NCBI RefSeq assembly: GCF_001651855.1
Contig: NZ_LNQC01000076.1
Span: 76,572 to 140,571, forward strand
DNA: 64,000 nucleotides
Direction: 5' to 3'
Source: Sinorhizobium americanum
GTDB lineage: Bacteria; Pseudomonadota; Alphaproteobacteria; Rhizobiales; Rhizobiaceae
Shown: positions 8,856 to 17,631 of the stretch, in pieces
Layout of the letters: every line of letters begins with the position of its first letter
Numbering within the stretch: position 1 is the first letter of the stretch
Notes under the pieces: model-generated
What the model saw: the letters and a program-made list of their open reading frames with translations, nothing else
Database searches by the model: none
Told to the model about the DNA's origin: nothing
Made by a program: the position numbers and the translations under genes

Positions 8856-11026
8856 CGATGCGTTTATTGCTCGCTGCCGCGGCGATCTTCCTCGGCTGCT
8901 TCATGCCGCCGGCGAATGCTTCCGACCAGTGGGTGCCGGTCCGCGACGTTTCGCTAGAAGTCCAACCGGGCAGCCCGCTCGATTTTTCCAGCTTTCTGCC
9001 GAATGGCGTGATCGACGCGGATCATCGCCTTGTCGCGGGAGAGGGAGGGCGGCTGGCGCATGCGCAGTCGCCGAAAAAGCCGCTCAGGATGCTCTGCTCC
9101 TCGCTCGCCTGGAGCCCGGCCTCGGGCGGTTTCCCGGATCACGAGGGGGCGGAGCGCTACGCCCGACAGTTGGCGCTTCATGGCTACAACATCGCGCGGC
9201 TACATTTTACCGATGCGAGCCTGATGTTCGGCCGGCAGAAGGACTTCGACTTCGATCCGGAGACCCTCGACCGCATCCACTACCTGCTCGCGGCGCTGAA
9301 GCGCAACGGCATCTATTGGATCATCGACGGGCTTTCGTCGCCGCGCGGAGCCTATGGCGGTCATGACGACCGCTGGGAGGCGAATGGCGATCTCAAGCTG
9401 CGTCTGCACCTCGATGAAGAAGCATTCGTGCATTGGAAGAGGCTGCAGGAGACGTTCCTGGGGCGGGTCAATCCCTACACCGGCATCGCGCCCATCCGCG
9501 ACGATGCGCTGGCGCTGGTGATCCTCGCCAATGAAAACGGCATCGAATTCGACAGCGTCGTGCATGAGCGGCCGGGCGAACCCGCCTATGAAAAAGCGCT
9601 TGCTGCACCCTTTAACCGGTGGCTCGCCAAGCGCTACGCCTCAACCGACCAACTCGCGCAGGCCTGGGGAAAGCTTGGCGACGACGAACGGCTGGAAACT
9701 GGCACAGTGAGGCTTCCGCCCGATCGCTACGCCGACAGCCTCCGTATGCGTGACCTGCAGGCATTCTTCACTGAACTGGAGCGGGCATCGGCCACCCGGA
9801 TGAGCCGGTCGCTGCGCGATCTCGGCTATAGGGGCCTGATCAGCGCCTACAACAATTGGCCGACGATCCAGACCGCGCTGAGCCGGCGCGACGTCGAAGC
9901 GATCGCCATGAACACCTATCACGACTGGGTCGGCGGCTATGCCCCGGGAAGCGCCCTCCTGCAGGTGAGTTCCATTGCCGACGGCGCCAACTACCTCAGG
10001 ATGATCGCCGCGGCGCGCTGGATCGGAAAACCCTTCATCGTCAGCGAGTACGACCACCTGTTCTGGAACCGCTACCGCTACGAGGCGGGTCTGGTCATGC
10101 CGGCCTATGCGTCGCTGCAGGGGTGGGACGTGCTCTGCCGGCATGGCCACGGGCCGATCGTGCTTGCCTACGGGGAGCCCTATCCGCACAAGCGCGCGAT
10201 GCTCCCCTATGCGATTGCGCTCGACCCGGTGGCGCGGGCCGGCGAAACGCTGGCCGCCCTTCTTTACCGGCGCGGCGATGTGGCGACCTCCGGCCTCACC
10301 GTTCCGTTTGCCGTGCGCGGCGAGGATGATCTCGGCGAGGATATGCAGGCCCGCGAGCCGGAGCGCCTCACCGAGCTCGCCTTGACCGGCGGCATCGGCC
10401 TCGTTCCTGCCGACAACATCGACGACCGTGTCGGCGTGGCGCAGTCGCGGACGCAGGCAGCAGAGGAAATACTGACGGCTCTTCGCGACAGCGGCTCGCT
10501 CTCTGGCATCAATCAGACCGACACGGAAGCGGGCCTCCATGAGAGCGACACCGGCCAGATCCGGCTTGATCGCCGCGCCGGGCAGTTGCGGGTCTCGACG
10601 ACGGCAACGGAGGCGGCGGCATTCTCGTCGTTGCGCGAGCCGATCGATCTCGGCATTCTCCGCATTGAGCAGGCGGATGGCGACGGCCTCGTCGCCCTTT
10701 CGGCGATTGATCGTCATCCCTCGCTCGCACAAAGCCGCCGCATGCTGCTGATCTTTGCGACGGACGCCCAGAACAGCGGCATGATTTTCAGAGACAGCGA
10801 GGAGAAGGTCATCGAGGATTTCGGCAGCCTGCCTGTGCTGATCCGCAAGGGCAATGTCGATCTTGCGCTTAAGAGAAGGGCCAAATGGAAGATATCTCCC
10901 GTCGGACTGGACGGCACCGTCTATCCGCCGGTGCGCAGCGGCGCCGGTTCCATCGCCTTCCGCCTGTCGAATGATACGCCCTATGGGCCGACGACCTATT
11001 TCCTCTTGGAGCTCGAGGACGGCTGA
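8852..11026 (+). CDS. Secreted clan-A-like glycoside hydrolase
   Basis: A 724-residue protein with a signal peptide (hydrophobic core near residues 4-20, cleavage near PANAS). A TIM-barrel glycosidase domain follows: GYNIARLHFTDA near residue 110, LANENGIEF with candidate acid/base Glu228, and IVSEYDHLFWNRYR with candidate nucleophile Glu399. The N-E on strand 4 and E on strand 7 layout is that of GH clan A (GH5-like and relatives). The last 250 residues look beta-rich and may bind carbohydrate. I start at GTG 8852 because AGGAAA sits seven bases upstream; ATG 8858 is the alternative. In a polysaccharide locus such periplasmic hydrolases usually trim, release or recycle the polymer. Exact family and linkage specificity are unknown. 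Confidence 0.8.
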   Translation: MTMRLLLAAAAIFLGCFMPPANASDQWVPVRDVSLEVQPGSPLDFSSFLPNGVIDADHRLVAGEGGRLAHAQSPKKPLRMLCSSLAWSPASGGFPDHEGAERYARQLALHGYNIARLHFTDASLMFGRQKDFDFDPETLDRIHYLLAALKRNGIYWIIDGLSSPRGAYGGHDDRWEANGDLKLRLHLDEEAFVHWKRLQETFLGRVNPYTGIAPIRDDALALVILANENGIEFDSVVHERPGEPAYEKALAAPFNRWLAKRYASTDQLAQAWGKLGDDERLETGTVRLPPDRYADSLRMRDLQAFFTELERASATRMSRSLRDLGYRGLISAYNNWPTIQTALSRRDVEAIAMNTYHDWVGGYAPGSALLQVSSIADGANYLRMIAAARWIGKPFIVSEYDHLFWNRYRYEAGLVMPAYASLQGWDVLCRHGHGPIVLAYGEPYPHKRAMLPYAIALDPVARAGETLAALLYRRGDVATSGLTVPFAVRGEDDLGEDMQAREPERLTELALTGGIGLVPADNIDDRVGVAQSRTQAAEEILTALRDSGSLSGINQTDTEAGLHESDTGQIRLDRRAGQLRVSTTATEAAAFSSLREPIDLGILRIEQADGDGLVALSAIDRHPSLAQSRRMLLIFATDAQNSGMIFRDSEEKVIEDFGSLPVLIRKGNVDLALKRRAKWKISPVGLDGTVYPPVRSGAGSIAFRLSNDTPYGPTTYFLLELEDG

Positions 11027-11125
11027 GTTCGCCGCGCACCGAGTTAGCGATTGCATTTCCCGCCTCAACCTGATTTTGGTCCGCCACTGAGGGCGGTCGA
11101 ACGACGCTGTCGGTCCGTGAGATGC

Positions 11126-12181
11126 ATGGAGTGTTGTGAAGCGATGGACAGCTTGCCCGAGATTGGCGGCAAGACCTGGTGGCCGAAGCCCGGCAGCCGC
11201 CTCGGTGCGACATTCTTCGTGCGTAATGCATTTCCCTGGCTTGGGCGTTATTTCGGCGGCGGGCCGCTCGCCTCGACGCTGTCGCCCGGGATCGAGGGCA
11301 TCATCTCCTGGGGCGGGCGCATCCCCGCAAAGGCGGCGATGGCGGTCGCCCGCGTGCGGCGGCTGCCGCACTGGCACCTCGAGGACGGCTTCCTGCGTTC
11401 GGTCGGTTTGGGCAAGGATGGTGATGCTCCCGTCTCGATCATCGCCGACGACCTGGCATTGCCGGTCGACGGCGGCCAGGCTTCGCGGCTCGAACTGCTG
11501 ATCGCCGAGGCGGCAGGCGGCGGACATGACGCGTTGGGCCAGCGCATCCGCGAGCGAATGGTCGAATACAGGCTCTCCAAATACAACAACCTGCCGCATC
11601 GCCCGCCGTCGATCGTGCCGAGCGGCCGGCGGCGCATCCTGCTGGTCGACCAGGTCTTCGGCGATGTTTCGGTGGGGCGCGCGCTCGGCAGCCGCCGCTC
11701 GTTCGACCGTATGTTGGACGATGCGCTGGCAAGCGGCGCGCAATGTGTCGTCAGGACCCATCCGGATGTGATGGCGGGCTATCGCAAGGGGTACATCACG
11801 GAACGCGCCGCCAGCACCCCCGGCGTCATTCTGCTCGCCGACAAGGTCTCGGTCGCCTCGATCCTCGATGTCGTAGACGAGGTCTGGACCGTTTCGAGCC
11901 AGGTCGGGTTCGATGCGCTGTTGAGGGGATTGCCGGTGCGCTGCTACGCGGTGCCCTTCTACGGAGGATGGGGGTTGACGGAAGACCGGGTGAGCCCAGG
12001 GGCTGAATTCGCCTTGGCCCGGCGAGCCGTAGCGAGGCCGACGGCCGACCAAATCACCGCTGCCGCCCTCGGGCTCTATCCAAGCTACCGCGACCCGGAA
12101 GATTGGCGGCCGATGGATGTCTTTACCGCAATGGACCTCCTACATCGCCTCGTGTCATTGGACGTGCAAAGGTCGCTGTAA
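11126..12181 (+). CDS. KpsC/LpsZ-like capsule glycosyltransferase, single domain
   Basis: A protein of about 351 residues related to KpsC/KpsS (Capsule_synth family), which adds beta-linked Kdo to phospholipid in capsule export. Recognisable motifs are HLEDGFLRSVGLG near residue 90, VRTHPDV near 210, TVSSQVGFDALLRG near 255, and PFYGGWGLTED near 278. Full KpsC has two such glycosyltransferase units in about 670 residues; this has one. The start is uncertain: 11126 and 11144 are both ATG, and a TTG at 11051 extends the frame further. It is about 100 bp from the hydrolase gene and closes the polysaccharide locus. It may make a Kdo-containing terminus or lipid anchor, but the single domain could equally transfer another ulosonic acid. 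Confidence 0.82.
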   Translation: MECCEAMDSLPEIGGKTWWPKPGSRLGATFFVRNAFPWLGRYFGGGPLASTLSPGIEGIISWGGRIPAKAAMAVARVRRLPHWHLEDGFLRSVGLGKDGDAPVSIIADDLALPVDGGQASRLELLIAEAAGGGHDALGQRIRERMVEYRLSKYNNLPHRPPSIVPSGRRRILLVDQVFGDVSVGRALGSRRSFDRMLDDALASGAQCVVRTHPDVMAGYRKGYITERAASTPGVILLADKVSVASILDVVDEVWTVSSQVGFDALLRGLPVRCYAVPFYGGWGLTEDRVSPGAEFALARRAVARPTADQITAAALGLYPSYRDPEDWRPMDVFTAMDLLHRLVSLDVQRSL

Positions 12182-12475
12182 CACTCGATCGGCGCCCTCA
12201 ACCCCCGGTGCCTCCGACAGGCGCAAAATGGTTGGGCGGTATCCCGCTTTCCACACATTTGTATCGATTTAATCCACGGCTGCTGCCCTCTTAACCATTC
12301 TGCAATCATGGAATGCAACTAATTATTGTGGCGCGGGCGTGGTTGCCCCTGCGACGACGGAGATTTGGCACCGCGAGGACTCGCGCTGTGAGACACCTTT
12401 CACGCGTGCCCACAAAGTTGATTTCTGCATTTTTCGAGGGTCCCCTGCGGGACAGACATTTTTAGGGGCAGACAA

Positions 12476-14287
12476 ATGAAACTCAACATTGCACGCGGCA
12501 TGATTGTGTTCGGCGGAATCATCGCGGTCGGACTGCTGGTCTCGATCGGCATCAAGACATACGCCTTCGACAAGCTCAGGGTGAACGGGCCGGTCTACAC
12601 CCAGATCGTTTACGGCAAGGATCTCGTTGCCGACATCCTTCCACCGCCCCTCTACACGGTCGAATCCTATATGCTCGCGATGGAGGCGGTCGCCAGTCCG
12701 GAGCTCGCCGCCATGAACCAGGAAAAGATCGGCGCGCTGAAGCGCGCCTATGACGAGCGGCGGGTCTACTGGAAGTCCTCATCGGCGCCGGAGGCCCTGA
12801 TGAAGAAGCTGGAAGATGGGGTGCTCGCCAGGGCCGATCTCTTCTGGCAGGTGATGGAAGAGCGGTTCCTTCCTGCGCTGCAGGCAGACGACCTTGCCGG
12901 GGCCGGTCAGGCCCTGAGCACCTTGAAGGACAGCTTCCATCATCACGAGGTTGCTGTGAACGAACTCGTGCAGATGGCTGTCGCTTTCCAGGCCGGCGAG
13001 GAAGCGGCTGCAACGGTGGATACGGACCGCCTGTCCATGGCGGCGACGGCAAGTTCGGTGATCTCGGTGCTGCTGCTTGCCGCCGGCCTCTGGTACTTCC
13101 GTCGCCGCGCCGTCCAGCCGCTGGCGGCGATGTCGTCCTATATGGAGACGCTCGCCGGCGGGGACTACAGCCGGACGGTACCGTTTTCGGATCGCACGGA
13201 TGAGATCGGCGCGGTGGCGAAATCCGTTGCCGTCTTCCGCGAGGCGGCCATCGAGCGCCGCAGCATACGAGAGCGTGCGGAGGAAGAACGTCGCCGCCGG
13301 GACGAGCAGGAGACGGCGCTCCGCGGGCAACAGGCAGCGGAGGAAAGGGATCGGCGTGCCGTCATCGATCAGCTCAGCGGCGGATTGGGGCGCCTGTCGT
13401 CCGGCGATCTCACGGCGCATATCGACGCCGGCTTCGCCCCGGAATTCGAACGGCTCCGCAGCGAATTCAACGGCAGCGTCGAGCAGCTTGCCGAAGCGAT
13501 TTCCGGTGTGCTCCAGGCAACCGGCCGGCTGCGCTCCGGTTCGTCGGAGATTGCCAGCGCGACCGACGATCTGGCAAAGCGCACCGAACACCAGGCCGCG
13601 TCGCTGGAGCAGACCGCCGCCGCCTGTGACGAAATCACCGCCACGGTGCGCACCTCGCTGGAGCGTGCAAGGGAAGCAAGCCTGGTGATGCGCACGGCGA
13701 AGGACGGCGCGGAACGCTCTGCGGCCGTCGTCCGCGATGCGGTCGCCGCCATGGAACGGATCGCCGGCTCCTCGACACGCATCCGGCAGATCCTCAATGT
13801 CATCGACGAGATCGCCTTCCAGACCAACCTGCTGGCCTTGAATGCCGGAGTCGAGGCGGCCAGAGCCGGCGAGGCCGGCAAGGGATTTGCGGTGGTCGCG
13901 CAGGAGGTTCGGGAACTCGCCAGCCGCTCGGCTGCCGCAGCCAGGGAAATCAAGCAGCTGATCGAAACCTCGGCCCGCGAGGTCGCCGACGGTGTCGAAC
14001 TGGTCAACCGGACCGGTTCGGCACTGACGGGCATCGAAGGGCATATGCAGCAGGTAAGCGGCCTGATCGGCACGATCGTCACCGCGGCCGACGAGCAATC
14101 CTCCGCCCTCGACGGCATCAACGCCGCTCTGCAACAGATGGACCAGGTCACGCAGCAAAACGCAGCGATGGTGGAAGAGACGAATGCCGCCTGCCGCACC
14201 CTCAGCGAAGAGGTGCTCGATCTCGATCGGATTGCGGGACGGTTTCAGATAAGCGCCAACGCCGGGTCGCTGCGCCGCGTTGCCTGA
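12476..14287 (+). CDS. Methyl-accepting chemotaxis protein
   Basis: A 603-residue transmembrane chemoreceptor. TM1 is near residues 8-28, a periplasmic sensor of about 160 residues follows, TM2 is near 185-207, then a HAMP domain ([22 protein letters not shown]) to about residue 260 and a second HAMP-like linker near 295-345. The signalling tip near residues 440-470 is [19 protein letters not shown] then [18 protein letters not shown], the family hallmark that contacts CheA and CheW. The protein ends in SLRRVA, so there is no C-terminal CheR-tethering pentapeptide. The sensor ligand is unknown. About 290 bp of AT-richer sequence in front probably holds its promoter. No che genes lie nearby, so it would serve a core cluster elsewhere. 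Confidence 0.95.
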   Translation: MKLNIARGMIVFGGIIAVGLLVSIGIKTYAFDKLRVNGPVYTQIVYGKDLVADILPPPLYTVESYMLAMEAVASPELAAMNQEKIGALKRAYDERRVYWKSSSAPEALMKKLEDGVLARADLFWQVMEERFLPALQADDLAGAGQALSTLKDSFHHHEVAVNELVQMAVAFQAGEEAAATVDTDRLSMAATASSVISVLLLAAGLWYFRRRAVQPLAAMSSYMETLAGGDYSRTVPFSDRTDEIGAVAKSVAVFREAAIERRSIRERAEEERRRRDEQETALRGQQAAEERDRRAVIDQLSGGLGRLSSGDLTAHIDAGFAPEFERLRSEFNGSVEQLAEAISGVLQATGRLRSGSSEIASATDDLAKRTEHQAASLEQTAAACDEITATVRTSLERAREASLVMRTAKDGAERSAAVVRDAVAAMERIAGSSTRIRQILNVIDEIAFQTNLLALNAGVEAARAGEAGKGFAVVAQEVRELASRSAAAAREIKQLIETSAREVADGVELVNRTGSALTGIEGHMQQVSGLIGTIVTAADEQSSALDGINAALQQMDQVTQQNAAMVEETNAACRTLSEEVLDLDRIAGRFQISANAGSLRRVA

Positions 14288-14295
14288 GCCGCGTA

Positions 14296-14396
14296 GTGCA
14301 TCGGCCCAAAATCGGAATCAATTTTCGGAAAGCACGATACGTAGATTCATAGTGTTACGCGTCCGGCGCGTCTGAAAAGACGCATGGCGCTGTAAC
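14296..14396. repeat. RIME-like compound palindromic repeat
   Basis: Two palindromes in tandem. The first (about 14296-14344) has TGCATCGG at the left, a centre of AAAATCGGAATCAATTTT, and a right arm ending GCACGATACGTA. The second (about 14352-14396) is built on GCGTCTGAAAAGACGC at 14368-14383, flanked by GTTACGCG on the left and GGCGCTGTAAC on the right. From memory this resembles the short intergenic palindromic mosaic elements, RIME type, that occur in many copies in Sinorhizobium and Rhizobium genomes. It lies just after the chemoreceptor stop, where the hairpins could also act as a transcript end. The arms are imperfect. Copy number elsewhere cannot be seen from this window. Confidence 0.6.
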
Positions 14397-14491
14397 GGCT
14401 GCGGCTGGGAAGATCTTTGTCCTTGGAACAGTCGGCGCCAGTGGGGTCTCTGATGGGTGAGACGCTTCGCAAGCTTGCAGCTGAGCGGCAC

Positions 14492-14520
14492 GTGCCAGCG
14501 GCAAACCAAGCCGCTGGCAC
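14492..14520. repeat. Perfect 11-bp inverted repeat in a gene-free stretch
   Basis: GTGCCAGCGGC (14492-14502) and GCCGCTGGCAC (14510-14520) pair perfectly around a seven-base loop. No T-run follows, so it is not a classic intrinsic terminator. A second small palindrome, GGGCATCATGCCC, follows at 14529-14541. The whole stretch 14288-14901 has no convincing gene: the only longer frame, 14679-14915, has an atypical Cys-rich composition. Confidence 0.6.
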
Positions 14521-14901
14521 GATACCCAGGGCATCATGCCCAAGGCTGCCCTGCACCCACGAGAGGGAGTGTAAGCGGACTGACCGCCGCTAGGCTATAG
14601 TCGAAGATGATATCCATATCCGCATTGCGAAGAAGGTATACGGTTCACGCAAAATAGCGCGGTGCGGCTTCTGAGAACGTGAGGTGTACAGTAACAATCA
14701 ACAATAGGATGCAATTTCTCTTTATGTATATTATTTCGTGTACTAATGCTCAGGTAAATGTCGTGGCACAAACGTGTCTAGTCTGCGTCTGTATTACGGC
14801 ACGCAATCCCGAGGCGATTACTCGCATCTGTCGACCGGCGTTCGGAACAGTTGAAGTCCTCAAGAAACACACTCCGGCGAGGGGTCACGGCCGTATGAAG
14901 C

Positions 14902-15471
14902 CTAACTGTAGGTGATCATGTTGCCGTTTCGCGGCCGGATGAAGAAGTGCTGGTCATATTCGTAAGAGCCGCCGCCCGTGAAACTTTCGAAAAGACCTGA
15001 GAAGATCGTATCCAGCTTGTATTGGACGCGAGTCACCACCAGTTGCACGTCCTCGATGCGCAGTTCCTCGGGGACCTCGACGGGCGAGTCCTGCCCTGAG
15101 GAGAGGGCGGTCGTGCCGTAGGCGGCAGACCAGTTCACGGTCGCCTTGCCCTTGCTGTCGATGTCGAGAACGCAAAGAACGATCGCGAGTTCGTCGGTGT
15201 CATAGGGCTGCACGATGGTGCTGACGCCGTCGAGGATCGATTCGACGCTCGCCTCCGTCCAACTGCTTTGCATGGCGATGATCTCGCTGCTCGTCGATGC
15301 GATCTGATTGACCTTCCTACGAACCGTCAGGCCTTGGCCGAGGTCGACCAGCCCGGCGAGCAGCAGCAGCAGGATCGGAAAGAGGAAAGCGAACTCGATC
15401 GCGGAAGCCCCGTCGCGGTTCCGCAGGCAATGCCGCAGAAGGGCGACTGTTCTCTTGGCGATCGGTGTCAT
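14902..15471 (-). CDS. TadE-like pseudopilin
   Basis: A 189-residue protein with a short basic N-terminus, then RDGASAIEFAFLFPILLLLLAGLVDLGQ, of which GASAIEFAFLFPIL is the hallmark TadE/TadG hydrophobic segment with the conserved Glu at +5 of the processing site. Such proteins are minor pseudopilins of Tad (Flp) pili, processed by TadV prepilin peptidase. The ATG at 15471 is preferred because GAGGA lies eight bases upstream and it clears the previous gene; an in-frame ATG at 15495 overlaps that gene and has no ribosome site. It is the last gene of a three-gene TadE/TadG operon. The core tad/cpa genes (ATPase, secretin, Flp pilin) are not in this window. Confidence 0.85.
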   Translation of the reverse strand: MTPIAKRTVALLRHCLRNRDGASAIEFAFLFPILLLLLAGLVDLGQGLTVRRKVNQIASTSSEIIAMQSSWTEASVESILDGVSTIVQPYDTDELAIVLCVLDIDSKGKATVNWSAAYGTTALSSGQDSPVEVPEELRIEDVQLVVTRVQYKLDTIFSGLFESFTGGGSYEYDQHFFIRPRNGNMITYS

Positions 15472-15481
15472 ACGGGCATCC

Positions 15482-16012
15482 TCAGAAGGGTTCATTGCGC
15501 AGCAGGACGGAGGCGCCCATCAGGTAGCTGCCGTCCGCGAGTGTGGAGCTCGAAAGCGAGTAGAGGCTGACGATCGGCTTCCACGGGAGGAAAGCCTGGA
15601 CCATTACGTAGTCGCTCCCCTTGCCGATTTCGAAGCCTTCGGTAATCGAGACGGCGCCGCTGCTGTTGATCGCCTTCATCGCGCCGGAAGAGGACGTGTC
15701 GGTGAGCGTGTCGACGGCCACCAGCAGCTTGTCTTCGCAGTCGAGCACATAGAGCAGGTTGCCGCAGACCTCCGTCTTGAAGCCGGGGAGGGTCATGTTC
15801 TCTGCAGTGGCCTGGCCCGTCCTGATCAGGCGAGCGGCCTTGTGAACCGCCGCATCGAGGGCCGTGTCGATGAAGAACATCGCCGCACATTCCAGAATGC
15901 CGAAAATGATGGTGAACAGTGGCAGGGCGAGGAGCGCGAATTCAATGGCGGCAACACCCGACCTGTCGCGCAGCAGCCGGCGCAGAAGCGTGATCTTCGA
16001 ACGGCTCGTCAT
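15482..16012 (-). CDS. TadE-like pseudopilin
   Basis: A 176-residue TadE-family protein. After a basic start (RRLLRDRS) comes GVAAIEFALLALPLFTIIF, the family's hydrophobic segment with its Glu, followed by an extracytoplasmic domain with two Cys residues (EVCGNLLYVLDCEDK) that may form a disulfide. It overlaps the upstream TadG-like gene by four bases (ATGA) and runs to about 10 bp before the next TadE gene, so the three form a tight operon. The role is assembly of Tad/Flp pili, by family. The two TadE proteins are clearly different from each other, so this is not a recent duplication. Confidence 0.86.
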   Translation of the reverse strand: MTSRSKITLLRRLLRDRSGVAAIEFALLALPLFTIIFGILECAAMFFIDTALDAAVHKAARLIRTGQATAENMTLPGFKTEVCGNLLYVLDCEDKLLVAVDTLTDTSSSGAMKAINSSGAVSITEGFEIGKGSDYVMVQAFLPWKPIVSLYSLSSSTLADGSYLMGASVLLRNEPF

Positions 16013-17445
16013 TGGGTGAGCCGTACCGAAGTCAGATATTGGTTGAAGAGGGTGGAAAGCCCGGCGGTGATCTCGTCTTCCGAGGCGGCGGAGATGAACA
16101 GGTCGGACGAGGAGGCACAGTCCTGCAGCGCGATCGGGATGTAGTCGTGTCTGGTGGTGCTGCTGCTCACGCCGCTATGCAGCGTGCCGCCCCATGTCGA
16201 CGTCCACCTGCTCTTCGCCATCGTGTCGTCAAGGGTGTCGTTATATCCCCAGTCCTCTGGGATGGCGAGGTACTCCGTATAGAGGACGGCCACTGTGGCA
16301 TCGTCATTCTTGAGATACCCACACCAGTCTGGGTTGAGAGGCGCCACAATTCCCCAATTCTTGCCGGAGTTGGAGGTGTGTCGGCTACAATTTCCCACGG
16401 AGTTAGTCTGGAGACATTTTGCTTTCTTCCAGTCGACGTTGTTGATGACCCAGTTGCGGCTCGACTGGACGCCATCGGTCAACAGAAGGACCAGTTTGAG
16501 CGGTGAAGCGGCCGACGTGCCGTCGCCGGCGGTCCCCACCTTCTTCTGAAGAGCCTTCAGTGACGTCTTGAAATCGGTCGTCGAGGTGGACGTGGCGCTC
16601 GTTAGTCCACTAGCGTCATCGGAAAGCTTCTTTCGCGCGGTGCTGGTTGAGTATGTTGGGGCGAGGGCCTCTGTAATAGTGTCACCGAGACTGTATAGTC
16701 CGACCTTGATCCTCGCATGGTCCTCATCCGCCGCGTCGATCATGTCGAGTACCTCTTCAACGGCGTCGAGTGCGACGTCCGTGCGGAGCTTCACGCCGAG
16801 ACTCTCAATGTAGGCGTAATAGCTGGGGGCCAACACGGACCCGGTCATATTCTTCCTAACTTTTTCGCTGTCTTCGGTGCTGTGGCAGGCAAATTCACAC
16901 CTTATGTTCGGGTCAGCGCGCAACATCAGCTGGTCTTCACTCGTCGCCGCAAGCAGCATCGACGGCGACTTGTCGATGACGATGTAGACTTCGAGGTAAG
17001 AAGTAGCCGGCCCCTCGATGGCGCTGACGACGCCGACCGGAACGGTCTTGATGTCCGCCAGGGTCATGACCGTCGTCGGCACAGTCCCACTCGCCGAAGC
17101 GGTGATCGTGTGACCGGTCTTGTCGACCTTGATGTCCGTCAGGTCATAGGTGGCGTTCTGCTTCTCCGACTGGGCATCGAACCACTCCTTCATCTTTTCG
17201 ACGATTGCGTCCTCGTCGTAGTCGTCGATCTCCTTGATGGCCGCCACCAGCGCCGCGTCGAGGTCGGATTGCATTCTGCTCTGGATGTTGTAGGCGCGCG
17301 TATAGTCGAGCCCGGCTCCGACGGCGAGAAGCATGGGAACCATGCAGATTGCGACCGTCAGCGCGACATTGCCGCCCTTGTCGCGGACAATGTTTGCCAT
17401 TCGGCCGGTGATCAGCTGACGGAATAGGCCGAGATCGAAATGCAT
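16009..17445 (-). CDS. TadG-like protein with von Willebrand A domain
   Basis: A 478-residue protein that begins with a TadE/G-type hydrophobic segment (GGNVALTVAICMVPMLLAVG, about residues 24-43), then a coiled region. From about residue 150 a vWA domain opens with VIDKSPSML, an intact DxSxS MIDAS motif; a later LLLTDGVQSS gives the second metal-site segment. Several Cys residues sit in the vWA insertion (CEFACH, CLQTNSVGNCSRH). TadG proteins anchor or organise Tad pili in the envelope. It is the first gene of a three-gene minus-strand operon, with about 185 bp to the next gene that must hold the promoter. The absence of the rest of a tad locus nearby makes it an orphan set. Confidence 0.88.
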   Translation of the reverse strand: MHFDLGLFRQLITGRMANIVRDKGGNVALTVAICMVPMLLAVGAGLDYTRAYNIQSRMQSDLDAALVAAIKEIDDYDEDAIVEKMKEWFDAQSEKQNATYDLTDIKVDKTGHTITASASGTVPTTVMTLADIKTVPVGVVSAIEGPATSYLEVYIVIDKSPSMLLAATSEDQLMLRADPNIRCEFACHSTEDSEKVRKNMTGSVLAPSYYAYIESLGVKLRTDVALDAVEEVLDMIDAADEDHARIKVGLYSLGDTITEALAPTYSTSTARKKLSDDASGLTSATSTSTTDFKTSLKALQKKVGTAGDGTSAASPLKLVLLLTDGVQSSRNWVINNVDWKKAKCLQTNSVGNCSRHTSNSGKNWGIVAPLNPDWCGYLKNDDATVAVLYTEYLAIPEDWGYNDTLDDTMAKSRWTSTWGGTLHSGVSSSTTRHDYIPIALQDCASSSDLFISAASEDEITAGLSTLFNQYLTSVRLTQ

Positions 17446-17631
17446 GTTAAGTGACCAGCTTTGTTACTTCGCGTGCCGATCGTGCATTGCAAATATTATT
17501 CGTGAGTAAATTAGCGCCGTCTGCGGCTGGCCGATTGGCGCGCGCCTATCCGGATTGCGCAGGAAAGCAATGCGGGCGGTCAGAACGGCGCCGGCGATGA
17601 CTGAGATGGGCGGGCGGGAGCCGCTCGGCGG

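Noticed and set aside
9641..12052. Minus-strand open frame of 803 codons across the hydrolase and KpsC-like genes
   Set aside because: It spans two well-supported plus-strand genes and has the Arg/Asp/His-rich composition of an antisense shadow.
14679..14915. Plus-strand frame of 78 codons in the palindrome-rich gap
   Set aside because: Cys-rich, no ribosome site, no family pattern, and it overlaps the end of the TadE-like gene.
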